From Actinomycetota bacterium (GTDB lineage Bacteria; Actinomycetota; Geothermincolia; Geothermincolales; RBG-13-55-18), in assembly GCA_030019255.1 (NCBI GenBank), contig JASEFK010000001.1, forward strand, positions 89,012-153,011: a DNA stretch of 64,000 bases. Reading direction: 5' to 3'. A program made the translations under genes and the position numbers. This document shows, in pieces, positions 17,449 through 27,027 of the stretch. Numbering within the stretch: the stretch's first letter is position 1; every line of letters starts with the position of its first letter. Below the pieces are notes generated by a model. That model was given only the letters and a program-made list of their open reading frames with translations, searched no databases and was not told the DNA's origin.

Positions 17449-18996
17449 ATGTACGCCAGGGTGGAAAGCTGTTCCATACTAGGCATGGAGGTCATCGGGG
17501 TGGAGGTGGAGATAAACACTTCGGGCGGCCTCCCGGGTATTCACATGGTGGGGCTTCCCGACGCAGCGGTCCGGGAGTCCTACCGCCGCATCAAGGCGGC
17601 CATCGCCAACTCTGAACTCCCCTTTCCGCGCCAGCTCATAACCGTCAACCTGGCTCCCGCGCACCTGAGAAAGGAGGGTTCCTACTTCGACCTGCCCATC
17701 GCCCTGGCCATGCTGGCGGTCTGCGGCACGCTCGAATCGTCCGCCCTGCGGGGAAGGGTGGTGGTGGGGGAACTGGCCCTCGACGGCAAGGTGAGGGGGG
17801 TGCGCGGCGCCCTGGCCATGGCCCTTTGGGCCCGGCGGAGGGGCTGGGAGGAGATGATGGTTCCCGCCGAAAACCTGGCCGAGGCCTCCCTGCCCGGCGG
17901 CATCCGCGTGGTGGGGGTGAGGAACCTGAGGGAAGCCCTGGACCACCTGCAGGGAAAGTCCGTGCCCCAGCCCCCTATCTCCAGGAGGGAGAGGAAGGAA
18001 TCCTTCCCCTGTCTCTCAGAGGTCAAGGGGCAGCTGCACGCCAAGAGAGCCCTGGAGGTGGCCGCCGCTGGGGGCCACAACATCCTCTTCATCGGCCCTC
18101 CCGGGTCCGGGAAGTCCATGCTGGCGGAAAGGCTTCCCGGGATCATGCCGCCCCTGCTCCCGGAGGAGGTCTTGGAGGTCGCCAGCATCCACAGCATCGC
18201 CGGCCTGCTGGATCCCGGCTCGGCGCTGTCCGCGTCTCCACCCTTTCGCGCTCCCCATCATTCCATATCCCACGTGGGACTGGTGGGAGGCGGGAAGAAC
18301 TTTCCCCGGCCCGGGGAGATAACCCTCAGCCACCGCGGCGTGCTCTTCCTGGACGAGCTGCCGGAGTTCCGTCGCGATGCGCTCGAGGTATTGCGGCAGC
18401 CACTGGAGACCGGGAGGGTCACCGTGTCCAGGTCCCTGGTCACCACGACCTTCCCGGCCCGTTTCCTTCTGGTGGCGGGGATGAATCCCTGTCCCTGCGG
18501 CTTCCTCGGCGATTCGGTGCGTCCCTGCTGCTGTCCCCCGGGAAGGATAAGAAATTACTACCAACGCGTCTCTGGTCCCCTCCTGGACCGCATCGACATC
18601 CAGGTGGAGGTGCCCCGGTTGACCCCCCGGGAACTGGTAGAACTTCCCAGGGGCGAGAAGTCGGAGTCCGTACGGGAGCGGGTCATGGCGGCGCGGGAGA
18701 GGCAGAGGGAACGCTGGGGAGACGGTTCCGCCACCAACGCCGACGTGGAGATAAACAGGCTGTACGAGGCCTGCCGACTAGGGGAGGAGGAGAGGCGCTT
18801 CATGTACCTGGCTTCCGAGAAAATGGGGCTCACCGCAAGGGGTTTCGACCGCTGCCTGCGGGTGGCGCGCACCATAGCCGACCTGGCGGGCAGGGACAGG
18901 GTCGGCGTTGCGGACCTGGCCGAGGCCGTGCAGTACCGGTCCCTGGAAAGGATAAGGGGTTCGCTTGCCCTGCAGGAGGTGGGACATGCGGGTTGA
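17449..18996 (+). CDS. comM: YifB/ComM family AAA+ Mg-chelatase-like ATPase
   Basis: AAA+ protein of 515 residues. ComM in Vibrio is a hexameric helicase that promotes branch migration in transformation. The N-terminal ribosomal-S5-like domain begins RVESCSILGMEVIGVEVE. Walker A is GPPGSGKSM (about residue 217) and Walker B LFLDELPEF. A four-Cys stretch, NPCPCGFLG and RPCCCPPGR, follows, with a C-terminal Mg-chelatase domain. The ATG has a near-perfect AAGGAGGTGAT site. It overlaps dprA by 11 bases, so the two are co-translated as in many bacteria. Confidence 0.95.
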   Translation: MYARVESCSILGMEVIGVEVEINTSGGLPGIHMVGLPDAAVRESYRRIKAAIANSELPFPRQLITVNLAPAHLRKEGSYFDLPIALAMLAVCGTLESSALRGRVVVGELALDGKVRGVRGALAMALWARRRGWEEMMVPAENLAEASLPGGIRVVGVRNLREALDHLQGKSVPQPPISRRERKESFPCLSEVKGQLHAKRALEVAAAGGHNILFIGPPGSGKSMLAERLPGIMPPLLPEEVLEVASIHSIAGLLDPGSALSASPPFRAPHHSISHVGLVGGGKNFPRPGEITLSHRGVLFLDELPEFRRDALEVLRQPLETGRVTVSRSLVTTTFPARFLLVAGMNPCPCGFLGDSVRPCCCPPGRIRNYYQRVSGPLLDRIDIQVEVPRLTPRELVELPRGEKSESVRERVMAARERQRERWGDGSATNADVEINRLYEACRLGEEERRFMYLASEKMGLTARGFDRCLRVARTIADLAGRDRVGVADLAEAVQYRSLERIRGSLALQEVGHAG

Positions 18997-20191
18997 GGAA
19001 GGGAGGGCGGCCTCGCCGGCGGGAGAGGTGCGCGCGGGCGTTGACGCGAGGGAGAGGGAGAGGGCTTACCGCGCAGCCCTGGCCCTCCTTCCCCGCATGA
19101 GCCCCATCTCCCTCCCCCGGATGATACGGATGGCGGGTGGCGCGGAGGAGCTGTGGGAGCTGCTCCGGAGGGGAGGAGAGAGGGCGGCGGCCTTGGTGGG
19201 TGGAGAGAGGGCCGGTGAATGGGAGGAGATATGCCGCCGGACGGACCCCTGGGAATCGCTAAAGGGGCTGGCCCGGCGGGACATCAGGGTCATCCTGCCC
19301 GGGGAGGACGCCGTGCCCGAGATCCTGTGGGGGATCTACGATCCGCCGGCGTTGCTCTTCGCTAGGGGCCAGGAGATACCCCGGTGCTCAGTGTGCGTGG
19401 CCGTGGTGGGAGCGCGGAAGGCCACATCCTATGGGCGCCGTTGCGCTGAACAGCTTGCCGCCGGGCTCGCCCGGAGCGGGGTGGTGGTGGTCTCGGGCGC
19501 GGCCTACGGCATCGACGCCCATGCTCACCGGGGCTGCCTCCAGGCGGGAGGGTTCACGGTGGCGGTGCTGGGTTGCGGTATCGACAGGGCCTATCCACCG
19601 GAGCATGCCGGGCTCCTGGCCGGGATAGCGGAGAGCGGATGCCTCTTGAGCGAGTATCCGCCGGGAGAGGACCCACAGCCCTGGAAATTTCCCCACCGGA
19701 ACCGGATCATAGCCGGGCTCTCCTTGGCCGTGGTGGTGGTGGAAGCCTCGGCCAGGAGTGGAGCCCTCATCACCGCCGATTTTGCCCTCGAGGAAGGTCG
19801 CGAGGTAATGGCGGTTCCCGGTCTCATCGGCCATCCCTTGACGGAGGGCACCCACGACCTGATCAAGAAGGGGGCCAAGTTGGTCACCGGGGTGGAGGAT
19901 ATCCTGGAGGAGCTGCCCCCGGAAGCCGTCCGGCACCTGCGTCCCGGGGAGGGGAAGGAAAGGAACGGGGTTGTCCTTGCCGGGATGGAGATGTCTCCCC
20001 TGGAGAAGAAGGTCCTCCGCCTGCTGGGCGAGGAACCCGGGACGTTGGACCGTCTCTCCCTCCACGCCGGGGAGGAACCGCAGGAACTCCTGGCGGCGCT
20101 GACCTCCTTGGTCCTCAAGGGGTGGGTGCGCCAGGACGCGGGAGGACGGTACGACCTGTCACCCTTCATTCCCCGCGGCCTTTTATCCTGA
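18986..20191 (+). CDS. dprA: DNA-processing protein DprA
   Basis: Binds incoming single-stranded DNA and loads RecA in natural transformation; 401 residues. The Rossmann-like core shows SGAAYGIDAHAHRG, AVLGCGIDRAYPPEH, SEYPPG, FPHRNRIIAGLS and ASARSGALITADFALEEGR. A C-terminal winged-helix (DML1-like) domain follows a short linker. Start ATG 18986 has GGAGGT five bases upstream and lies inside the comM end. With comM it suggests capacity for DNA uptake, though the pair is also kept in non-competent bacteria. Confidence 0.96.
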   Translation: MRVEEGRAASPAGEVRAGVDARERERAYRAALALLPRMSPISLPRMIRMAGGAEELWELLRRGGERAAALVGGERAGEWEEICRRTDPWESLKGLARRDIRVILPGEDAVPEILWGIYDPPALLFARGQEIPRCSVCVAVVGARKATSYGRRCAEQLAAGLARSGVVVVSGAAYGIDAHAHRGCLQAGGFTVAVLGCGIDRAYPPEHAGLLAGIAESGCLLSEYPPGEDPQPWKFPHRNRIIAGLSLAVVVVEASARSGALITADFALEEGREVMAVPGLIGHPLTEGTHDLIKKGAKLVTGVEDILEELPPEAVRHLRPGEGKERNGVVLAGMEMSPLEKKVLRLLGEEPGTLDRLSLHAGEEPQELLAALTSLVLKGWVRQDAGGRYDLSPFIPRGLLS

Positions 20192-20254
20192 GTCCGGATA
20201 ATACGCGTCAAACCTTTTAACAATAATAATATTATTCAACTTTAATTTCAGATG

Positions 20255-20285
20255 TTGACAATAGTGTAATTTAATATACTATTAT
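20255..20285 (+). promoter_or_regulatory. AT-rich promoter region of xerC
   Basis: TTGACA at 20255-20260 and two possible -10 boxes: TATTAT at 20280-20285 (19-base spacer) or TATACT at 20275-20280 (14-base spacer). Neither spacer is ideal. The region 20218-20292 is strikingly AT-rich and includes the perfect palindrome AATAATATTATT just upstream, which could be a protein-binding site. Confidence 0.5.
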
Positions 20286-20320
20286 ATTATGCTTCAACAG
20301 CTTGGCGTCCCGGAGGGGGA

Positions 20321-21229
20321 ATGATGCGGGAGGAAGTTGAGGGATACCTCAGGCACCTCAGGGCCGAGCGCCGGCTCTCGCCCCAGACCCTGCGCGCCTA
20401 CCGTTCGGACCTGGAGTTCTTTGTCGATTTCTGTCAGCGCTCGGGGGTGGAAGACCCTTCCCGGGTGGATCACCGCCTGCTGCGGCGCTACCTGGCTCAC
20501 CTGCGGACCAGGGGTTATGCCCGCACCACCATCGCCCGCCGGACGGCGGCGGTCAGGAGTTTCTTCCGCTACCTGGTGAGGAGCGGAAGCCTGAGGTCCG
20601 ATCCCTCCCTGGCCCTCTCCCCGCCACGCCGCGAGAGGCGGTTGCCGCGGGTTCTGAGCCTGAGGGAAATAGAGGAGGCTGAGAGGCGACATGGGCTGCA
20701 CGTGTACCGCACGTCTTTGCGGGATATGGCCCTGGTGGAGCTCCTTTACGCCACCGGGATGCGCGTGAGCGAGCTCGCCGGCCTGGAGGTGAGGGACCTG
20801 GATATGCGAAGAGGGGAGGTGAAGGTTCTCGGTAAAGGGCGCAAGGAAAGGGTGATTCCCGTGCACCAGGCGGCGCTTCAGCTGCTCCGGGCGTACATGG
20901 AACGGGAGAGGCCCATCCTGGCCGCTAATCGGAGCGACGGGGAAACGGTCGGCGACCCCCTTTTTCTGAGCGTGCGGGGCGGCAGGCTCAGCGACCGGGG
21001 GGTGCGCCGGGTGGTGGAGCGCTTCTTCCGCAACCTGGAGGGAGGGAAGAGGGTGAGCCCGCATACCCTGAGGCACACCTTCGCCACCCATCTCCTTCAG
21101 GGTGGAGCCGACCTCAGGTCCGTGCAGGAGCTGCTGGGTCATGTTGATTTATCCACCACCCAGATATATACTCAACTGAGCAGAAAGAAACTCAAGGAAG
21201 CTTTTTTCCAGGCCCATCCCCGCGCGTGA
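20321..21229 (+). CDS. xerC: tyrosine recombinase XerC
   Basis: Site-specific recombinase, 302 residues, that resolves chromosome dimers at dif. The N-terminal SAM-like core-binding domain (YLRHLRAERRLSPQTLRAY) precedes a catalytic domain with R148 (TGMRVSEL), K172 (GKGRKER), H248-x-x-R251 (SPHTLRHTFATH), H274 (LGHVD) and nucleophile Y283. Two adjacent ATG codons (20321, 20324) follow GGAGGGGG. The location between dprA and the whiG-type sigma factor is the same as in Streptomyces. Confidence 0.93.
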   Translation: MMREEVEGYLRHLRAERRLSPQTLRAYRSDLEFFVDFCQRSGVEDPSRVDHRLLRRYLAHLRTRGYARTTIARRTAAVRSFFRYLVRSGSLRSDPSLALSPPRRERRLPRVLSLREIEEAERRHGLHVYRTSLRDMALVELLYATGMRVSELAGLEVRDLDMRRGEVKVLGKGRKERVIPVHQAALQLLRAYMERERPILAANRSDGETVGDPLFLSVRGGRLSDRGVRRVVERFFRNLEGGKRVSPHTLRHTFATHLLQGGADLRSVQELLGHVDLSTTQIYTQLSRKKLKEAFFQAHPRA

Positions 21230-21271
21230 AACAACTGCAAAAGCGAGCGTCCGGCAACCGGGACAGGGAGA

Positions 21272-22093
21272 ATGTTGAACACGGCAGATTTTTACAAAAG
21301 AGGGGCGAGGTTGGAAGGCATAGAGGAAGTAGGCGAACTCTGGAAGCAGTTCAAGGAGGAAGGTTCACAGGAGGCCAGGGAAAAGCTGATTCTCAACTAT
21401 GCACCCCTGGTCAAGTACGTTGCCGGTAGGGTGTCCTCAAGTTTGCCCCCCAACATCGAATACGCCGACCTGGTAAGCTACGGGATTTTCGGACTCATCG
21501 ACGCCATCGAGAAGTATGATCCCGAGAGGGGCATCAAGTTCGAGACCTATGCCATAGCCCGCATCAAGGGGGCCATCATCGACGAGCTGCGCTCCATCGA
21601 CTGGGTGCCGCGCTCCATACGCTTCAAGGCCCGGGAGATCGAGAAGGCCTACGTCATGCTGGAGAACGAGCTCAAGCGCCTCCCCACCGACGAGGAGGTC
21701 GCCAGGCACATGAACATCTCCCTGGACGAATACAACCAGCTCCTGCAGCAGATGAGCTTTATCTCCCTGGTGGCCCTGGACGAGTTGTGGAACGTGGGAG
21801 GGGACAAGGGGGACAAGGTCAGCCTGGTGGATACCCTGGAGGACTCCCGTGCCGAGGACCCCTCCAAGACCTACGAGATCGAGGAGATGAAGCAGATCCT
21901 GGCCGAGGCCATCAACCGCCTTCCGGAGCGGGAGAAGATCGTCATCACCCTCTATTACTACGAGGGCCTGACCCTTCGCGAGATAGGGGAGGTGCTGGGG
22001 GTCACCGAATCCCGCGTCTGCCAGATGCACACCAAGGCCATCCTCCGCCTGCGGGGCCGACTGGCCAACGCCAAGGGACTCCTCGAGGTATAG
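21272..22093 (+). CDS. whiG: FliA/WhiG family RNA polymerase sigma factor
   Basis: Group 3 sigma-70 factor of 273 residues. Region 2 contains YADLVSYGIFGLIDAIEKYDP and FETYAIARIKGAIIDELRSIDWVPRS, the hallmark of the FliA/WhiG/SigD group. Region 3 is RLPTDEEVARHMNIS, and region 4 has the helix-turn-helix LTLREIGEVLGVTESRVCQMHTKA. In Streptomyces WhiG starts sporulation; in motile bacteria FliA drives flagellar genes. No anti-sigma or flagellar gene is nearby, so which programme it serves cannot be told. It sits between xerC and rpsB as in Streptomyces. Confidence 0.93.
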   Translation: MLNTADFYKRGARLEGIEEVGELWKQFKEEGSQEAREKLILNYAPLVKYVAGRVSSSLPPNIEYADLVSYGIFGLIDAIEKYDPERGIKFETYAIARIKGAIIDELRSIDWVPRSIRFKAREIEKAYVMLENELKRLPTDEEVARHMNISLDEYNQLLQQMSFISLVALDELWNVGGDKGDKVSLVDTLEDSRAEDPSKTYEIEEMKQILAEAINRLPEREKIVITLYYYEGLTLREIGEVLGVTESRVCQMHTKAILRLRGRLANAKGLLEV

Positions 22094-22124
22094 GGACCGT
22101 TTGTCCTTTCAGGATGCAGCTTCT

Positions 22125-22152
22125 TTGACCCGGCACGAACCTGTGCTATATT
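22125..22152 (+). promoter_or_regulatory. promoter of rpsB-tsf with extended -10
   Basis: TTGACC (22125-22130), 16-base spacer, TATATT (22147-22152) preceded by TGC, giving an extended -10. Transcription would start near 22159, about 175 bases before rpsB, so the mRNA has a long leader containing the hairpin at 22222-22245. Confidence 0.7.
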
Positions 22153-22221
22153 TATGGCGCACCCAGACGTTGAAGGAAGGAGGTGGGCCAAAAGTCCAGG
22201 GATATAGCCGGGTGCAGAAGG

Positions 22222-22245
22222 CCCGCCGCGAGCGGGATTTTTTTT
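22222..22245 (+). terminator. terminator hairpin inside the rpsB leader (possible attenuator)
   Basis: CCCGC (22222-22226), loop CGCGA, GCGGG (22232-22236), one A, then eight T (22238-22245). It lies between the rpsB promoter and the rpsB start. It would therefore stop rpsB transcripts as well as any read-through from the sigma-factor gene, which suggests attenuation control. Confidence 0.7.
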
Positions 22246-22333
22246 AGCCGTCACATCACGCACGTCCGCGGACCCGGTCCCCGGGTGCCCTCCGGGGTGG
22301 GGATGCGGGAGGGAAGCGGGCGGAGGAAGAACC

Positions 22334-23146
22334 ATGGGAGGTAAAATGACCGTCGTATCCATGAAGCATCTCCTGGAGGCCGGGTTCCACTTTGGGCATC
22401 AGACCCGCCGCTGGAATCCCAAGATGGCCCGGTACATCTTCACCGAACGCAACGGGATCTACATCATCGACCTGCAGCAAACCCTGGCCCTCATAGAGGT
22501 GGCCTATAACTTCATCCGGGACCTGGTGGGAAACGGGGGGACCCTCCTTTTCGTGGGCACCAAGAAACAGGCCCAGGAAGCCATTCGGGAGAACGCCCAA
22601 CGCTGTGGAATGCCCTACGTGGTCAACCGCTGGCTGGGCGGGACCCTCACCAACTGGGTGACCATCAAGCAGCGTATCGAAAAATTGAGGGAACTCGAGG
22701 AGATGGAGGCCTCGGGAGAGATCGAGGCCATGCCCAAGAAGGAAGCCACGCGCGTCCGGCACCAGCTGGCCAAGCTGCGGCGCAACCTGGAAGGGTTGAG
22801 GAACATGGAGAGCCTGCCGGACGCCCTTTTCATAATCGATCCCCGCAAGGAGAGCATAGCCCTCATGGAGGCGCGCCGCCTGGAGATACCCGTGGTCGCA
22901 GTGGTGGACACCAACTGTGACCCCGACCTGGTGGATTACGTCATCCCCGGCAACGATGACGCCATCCGGGCGGCCAACCTGATTTGCAAGATCATCTCCA
23001 ACGCGGTTCTGGAAGGCCTGCAGATACGGGAGATCATGCAGGCGAGCTCGGGTGGCAAGGAGGAAGAGGGCGCATATTCCTCCGCCGTCACCGCCGGACC
23101 TGGGGGGGAGGATTCCCCGGTGGAGGAGGGAGCGGCGGCCGAATGA
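22334..23146 (+). CDS. rpsB: 30S ribosomal protein S2
   Basis: uS2 protein, 270 residues with a Gly/Glu-rich tail beyond the conserved core. Motifs [40 protein letters not shown] and [13 protein letters not shown] are standard. ATG 22334 has GGAGG seven bases upstream. A second ATG at 22346 follows GGGAGGT and would give the more usual short N-terminus, so either may be used. It pairs with tsf downstream as in most bacteria. Confidence 0.97.
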   Translation: MGGKMTVVSMKHLLEAGFHFGHQTRRWNPKMARYIFTERNGIYIIDLQQTLALIEVAYNFIRDLVGNGGTLLFVGTKKQAQEAIRENAQRCGMPYVVNRWLGGTLTNWVTIKQRIEKLRELEEMEASGEIEAMPKKEATRVRHQLAKLRRNLEGLRNMESLPDALFIIDPRKESIALMEARRLEIPVVAVVDTNCDPDLVDYVIPGNDDAIRAANLICKIISNAVLEGLQIREIMQASSGGKEEEGAYSSAVTAGPGGEDSPVEEGAAAE

Positions 23147-23197
23147 GCCACGCCCGCGGCAGCACGCCGGTGATATACGTCGATTGAAGGAGGAGTC

Positions 23198-23803
23198 ATG
23201 GAGATCAACGCCGCACAGGTGAAGGCCCTCAGGGAGAAGACCGGGGCCGGCGTAATGGATTGCAAGAAGGCCCTCCAGGAAGCGGAAGGGGATATGGATA
23301 GGGCCCTGCGCATCCTGAGGGAGAAGGGCCTGGCCGGTGCCAAGAAGAAGGCAGGCCGCAGCGCCGCGGACGGCATCATCGATGCCTACATACACCTGAA
23401 CAATCGAGTCGGGGTGCTCCTGGAGGTGAACTGCGAGACCGATTTCGTGGCCCGCAACGAGACCTTCCGCTCCATGGTCCACGACATCGCCATGCACATC
23501 GCCGCCTCCGCACCCCTTTACGTGTCCGCCGAAGACGTACCCCCGGAGGTCCTGGAGCAGGAGAAGGAGATCTACCGCAAGCGCGCCCTCCAGGAGGGGA
23601 AGCCGGAGAAGGTGGTGGACAAGATCGTGGAGGGCAGGCTGAAGAAGTTCTACGAGGAGGTCTGCCTCCTGGACCAGCCTTTCGTAAAGGAGCCGGAGAT
23701 CACCGTAGGCGAGCTGGTGCAGCGCACCATAGCCGCAGTGGGCGAGAACATCGTGGTGCGCCGGTTCGTCCGCTACCAGCTGGGTGAGACCCTCTCCGAA
23801 TGA
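23198..23803 (+). CDS. tsf: elongation factor Ts
   Basis: Guanine-nucleotide exchange factor for EF-Tu. The N-terminal UBA-like domain ([20 protein letters not shown]) is followed by the TDFVAR motif within [13 protein letters not shown]. With 201 residues it is the short form, with one core subdomain, as in Thermus and many other lineages, rather than the roughly 280-residue form of E. coli. The ATG follows GAAGGAGGAGTC. It is transcribed with rpsB. Confidence 0.97.
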   Translation: MEINAAQVKALREKTGAGVMDCKKALQEAEGDMDRALRILREKGLAGAKKKAGRSAADGIIDAYIHLNNRVGVLLEVNCETDFVARNETFRSMVHDIAMHIAASAPLYVSAEDVPPEVLEQEKEIYRKRALQEGKPEKVVDKIVEGRLKKFYEEVCLLDQPFVKEPEITVGELVQRTIAAVGENIVVRRFVRYQLGETLSE

Positions 23804-23859
23804 AGGCCGGGCGGGCCGCTTCGGTGAACCCCGCCGCCGCGGGGGGAAGGGGAAGGTAG

Positions 23860-24757
<898 letters not shown>

Positions 24758-24760
24758 CAA

Positions 24761-25318
24761 GTGGTCGAGGACGTGTTGAGGGACGCGGAGAGAAGGATGA
24801 AGAAGGCGGTGGAGCACGTCCGCGACGATTTCGCGGCTATCCGGACCGGAAGGGCCAGTGCCTCGCTCCTCAACCGGGTTTACGTGAACTATTACGGGCA
24901 GCAGACCCCGCTCAACCAGATAGCTTCCATCGCCGTTCCCGAACCGAGCCTGCTGGTTATCTCCCCCTACGACAAGAGCGTCATAAACGAGATCGAGAAG
25001 GCCATCCTGGCCTCGGACCTGGGGTTGAACCCGGTGAACGACGGGAACGTCATCCGCCTGCCCATTCCCAAGTTGACCGAGGAAAGGCGCAAGGAGCTCA
25101 CCCGCATGGTGCGCGCGAGGGCCGAGGAGGGCAGGGTGGCCATCCGCAACATCAGACGGGACGCCATCGAGGACCTGCGGGCCTTCGAAAAGGAGGGGGA
25201 GATCACCAAGGATGACCTCCACCGCGGACAGGAAGAGGTCCAGAAGCTCACCGACCGCTACATAGCCGAGACGGACGAGATGCTCAAGGTAAAGGAAAAG
25301 GAGCTCATGGAGGTCTGA
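24761..25318 (+). CDS. frr: ribosome recycling factor
   Basis: Splits post-termination ribosomes together with EF-G; 185 residues, the standard length. Motifs include DDFAAIRTGRAS, VNYYGQQTPLNQIASIAVPEP, LIPK-like LPIPKLTEERR and the helical end of the three-helix bundle. The start is GTG 24761, preceded by GGAGGAGGGAAGG from the duplicated block. It ends one base before cdsA; uppS, usually between them, is absent. Confidence 0.97.
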   Translation: MVEDVLRDAERRMKKAVEHVRDDFAAIRTGRASASLLNRVYVNYYGQQTPLNQIASIAVPEPSLLVISPYDKSVINEIEKAILASDLGLNPVNDGNVIRLPIPKLTEERRKELTRMVRARAEEGRVAIRNIRRDAIEDLRAFEKEGEITKDDLHRGQEEVQKLTDRYIAETDEMLKVKEKELMEV

Positions 25319-25319
25319 T

Positions 25320-26201
25320 TTGGCGGTAGGGGGCAGGGAAGGGGCCGCGCCGACCGGGAAACCCCTCCGGGAGCGCTTCGCCGACCTGGCGGCACGGGTG
25401 GTGAGCGCGGTCATCCTGGTCCTGGTGGTGGTCATCCTCCTATGGTGGGGAGAGATACCCTTCACCGTGGGGATCACCCTGCTCGTGGCGGGCGGTCTCT
25501 GGGAGCTCTATTCCACCTACCGCCGCCACGGATACCGCCCCGCCGGATGGCTTTCACTGGCCGCCGGCTGTTCCTTTCCGGTGATGGCCTATTTCCTGCA
25601 GAGGGGGGAGAACGCCGATCTGACCCCCATGGTCGCGGCGCTGGCCCTCTACATGCCCCTCGTCCTTGCCTGGTGTCTCTTCGGGCCGCATTCCGAGTCC
25701 CCCACCACCGACGTCGCCGTCTCCCTTCTGGGAGTGGTGCTGGTGGGGTTCTGTCTCTCCCACTTCGTGCTCATGCTCCATTTCGACACGGTGAGCTGGA
25801 CGGCCCCCTTTGCGGTCATCGTCATGGTCTGGATATACGATGCGGTGGCCTATTTCGCCGGCTCGGCCTTCGGTAAGCATAAGCTGGCGCCGCGCATAAG
25901 CCCGGGCAAGAGCTGGGAGGGGACCCTGGCGGGGTCGGCGGGTGCCTTCATCGCCGCCTACGTCCTCCACCTCACCCTCAACCGTGATTGGCTCACCCTG
26001 GGGGTTAGCATGGAGCTCGCCGCCCTGGTGTGCGTATTCGGGCCCCTGGGCGACCTATCCGAGTCCATGGTCAAAAGGGAGTTGGAGATAAAGGACATGA
26101 GTTCCCTCATCCCCGGGCACGGGGGGATCATGGACCGCTTCGACAGCATGTTCCTCACCGCCGCCGTCTCCTACTACTTCCTCCGCTACCTCATCCTCTA
26201 A
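25320..26201 (+). CDS. cdsA: phosphatidate cytidylyltransferase
   Basis: Membrane enzyme, 293 residues, that makes CDP-diacylglycerol from phosphatidate and CTP. This is the precursor used by the PI-phosphate synthase gene at 32.8 kb. Several membrane segments cover most of the chain. The CDP signature near the C-terminus reads SMVKREL, IKDMSSLIPGHGGIMDRFDS. The start is TTG 25320, with GGAGGT five bases upstream. Only one base separates it from frr. Confidence 0.95.
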   Translation: MAVGGREGAAPTGKPLRERFADLAARVVSAVILVLVVVILLWWGEIPFTVGITLLVAGGLWELYSTYRRHGYRPAGWLSLAAGCSFPVMAYFLQRGENADLTPMVAALALYMPLVLAWCLFGPHSESPTTDVAVSLLGVVLVGFCLSHFVLMLHFDTVSWTAPFAVIVMVWIYDAVAYFAGSAFGKHKLAPRISPGKSWEGTLAGSAGAFIAAYVLHLTLNRDWLTLGVSMELAALVCVFGPLGDLSESMVKRELEIKDMSSLIPGHGGIMDRFDSMFLTAAVSYYFLRYLIL

Positions 26202-26620
26202 CCACACCTTGGGGTCGGTCCCTTTCCATTTCCGAAACCTTCCCCGTTAGAAAAAGAGTTGTAGTCTTTTGCGGCTGCGTAAAAAGCGGCCTGTACGGGT
26301 GGCTGGCTATGAACGGGGCAAAGCAGAAGTTGCATCATGGAGCGAATAAATGGGATCAGGATTTATTCCCAACCCTACCCGAGGGTCTCGTGGTCGCGAC
26401 GCGGGAGGTGAAGGCAAACAACCCATAATCCTCGGTATAACATACATGGTAGGAAATGGACCCCACGAGTTTATTGCACTGATCCAGAAAATGATTGAAA
26501 CAGGTTGTGAAACTACCCAGCAGGAAAAGTCTTCGACTTCTACCCTCGGATGGCTTGCCTTGAAGACATGGCATCCGGGAGCTGGAATAACTATTCAGAA
26601 GTGCTTTTCTGGAAATCCCG
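26202..26620. other. gap downstream of cdsA
   Basis: About 420 bases without a gene I can recognise. Open frames exist but give no family motif. Around 26400-26600 the composition is more AT-rich than the flanks. It probably contains the lost 5' half of the short-chain dehydrogenase that follows, too decayed to read. Confidence 0.35.
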
Positions 26621-26950
26621 GTGAACAATGCCGGGGTGGTCAATTCCAGTCCTTTCCTGGAAAAACCCGGCGAATCCATCCAGCGCACCGTGGCCGTGAA
26701 CCTGCTGGCCCTCTTCTGGACCATGAAGGCTTTCCTTCCGGACATGGTATCCAGGCGTGCCGGCCACGTGGTGAACATGGTCTCGTCCGGGGGCTTGTCG
26801 AGCGTTCCCCATTTAGTGGATAACTGCGCCGCCAAGTTCGCGGTAGTGGGGCTGACAGAGTCTTTGCGGCAGGAGTCCAAGTTGAGAGGCCTCCGGGACA
26901 TAAGGTTCACCTACGTGTGTCCCAACACCGTGGCCACGGGCCGCTCTCCG
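26621..26950 (+). pseudogene. short-chain dehydrogenase/reductase remnant
   Basis: From GTG 26621 the frame reads NNAGVVNSSPFLEKPGESI, then VAVNLLALFWTMKAFLPDM and GHVVNMVSSGG, which are the NNAG, substrate-helix and Ser parts of a classical SDR. The N-terminal nucleotide-binding half (TGxxxGIG) is missing. The catalytic Tyr of YxxxK is replaced by Asn (DNCAAKFAVVGLTESL). After CPNTVATG homology stops and the frame runs into dxr. Truncation plus the lost Tyr mean it is almost surely dead. Confidence 0.8.
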
Positions 26951-27015
26951 GCGCTAATGACGTGGCTCATGTTCGTGCCAAGCGCGGACATGGCCGCTAC
27001 CGCCCCTCCAGCCCT

Positions 27016-27021
27016 TATAAT
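27016..27021 (+). promoter_or_regulatory. -10 box directly before dxr (leaderless start likely)
   Basis: A perfect TATAAT ends seven bases before the dxr ATG (27028), so the expected transcription start falls on or next to the A of ATG. No ribosome-binding site lies upstream of that ATG. No good -35 box is visible. Confidence 0.5.
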
Positions 27022-27027
27022 GTTCAT

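Noticed and set aside
23829-23844. GC hairpin CCCCGC/GCGGGG after tsf
   Set aside because: A stable stem but no T-run follows, so it is not reported as an intrinsic terminator.
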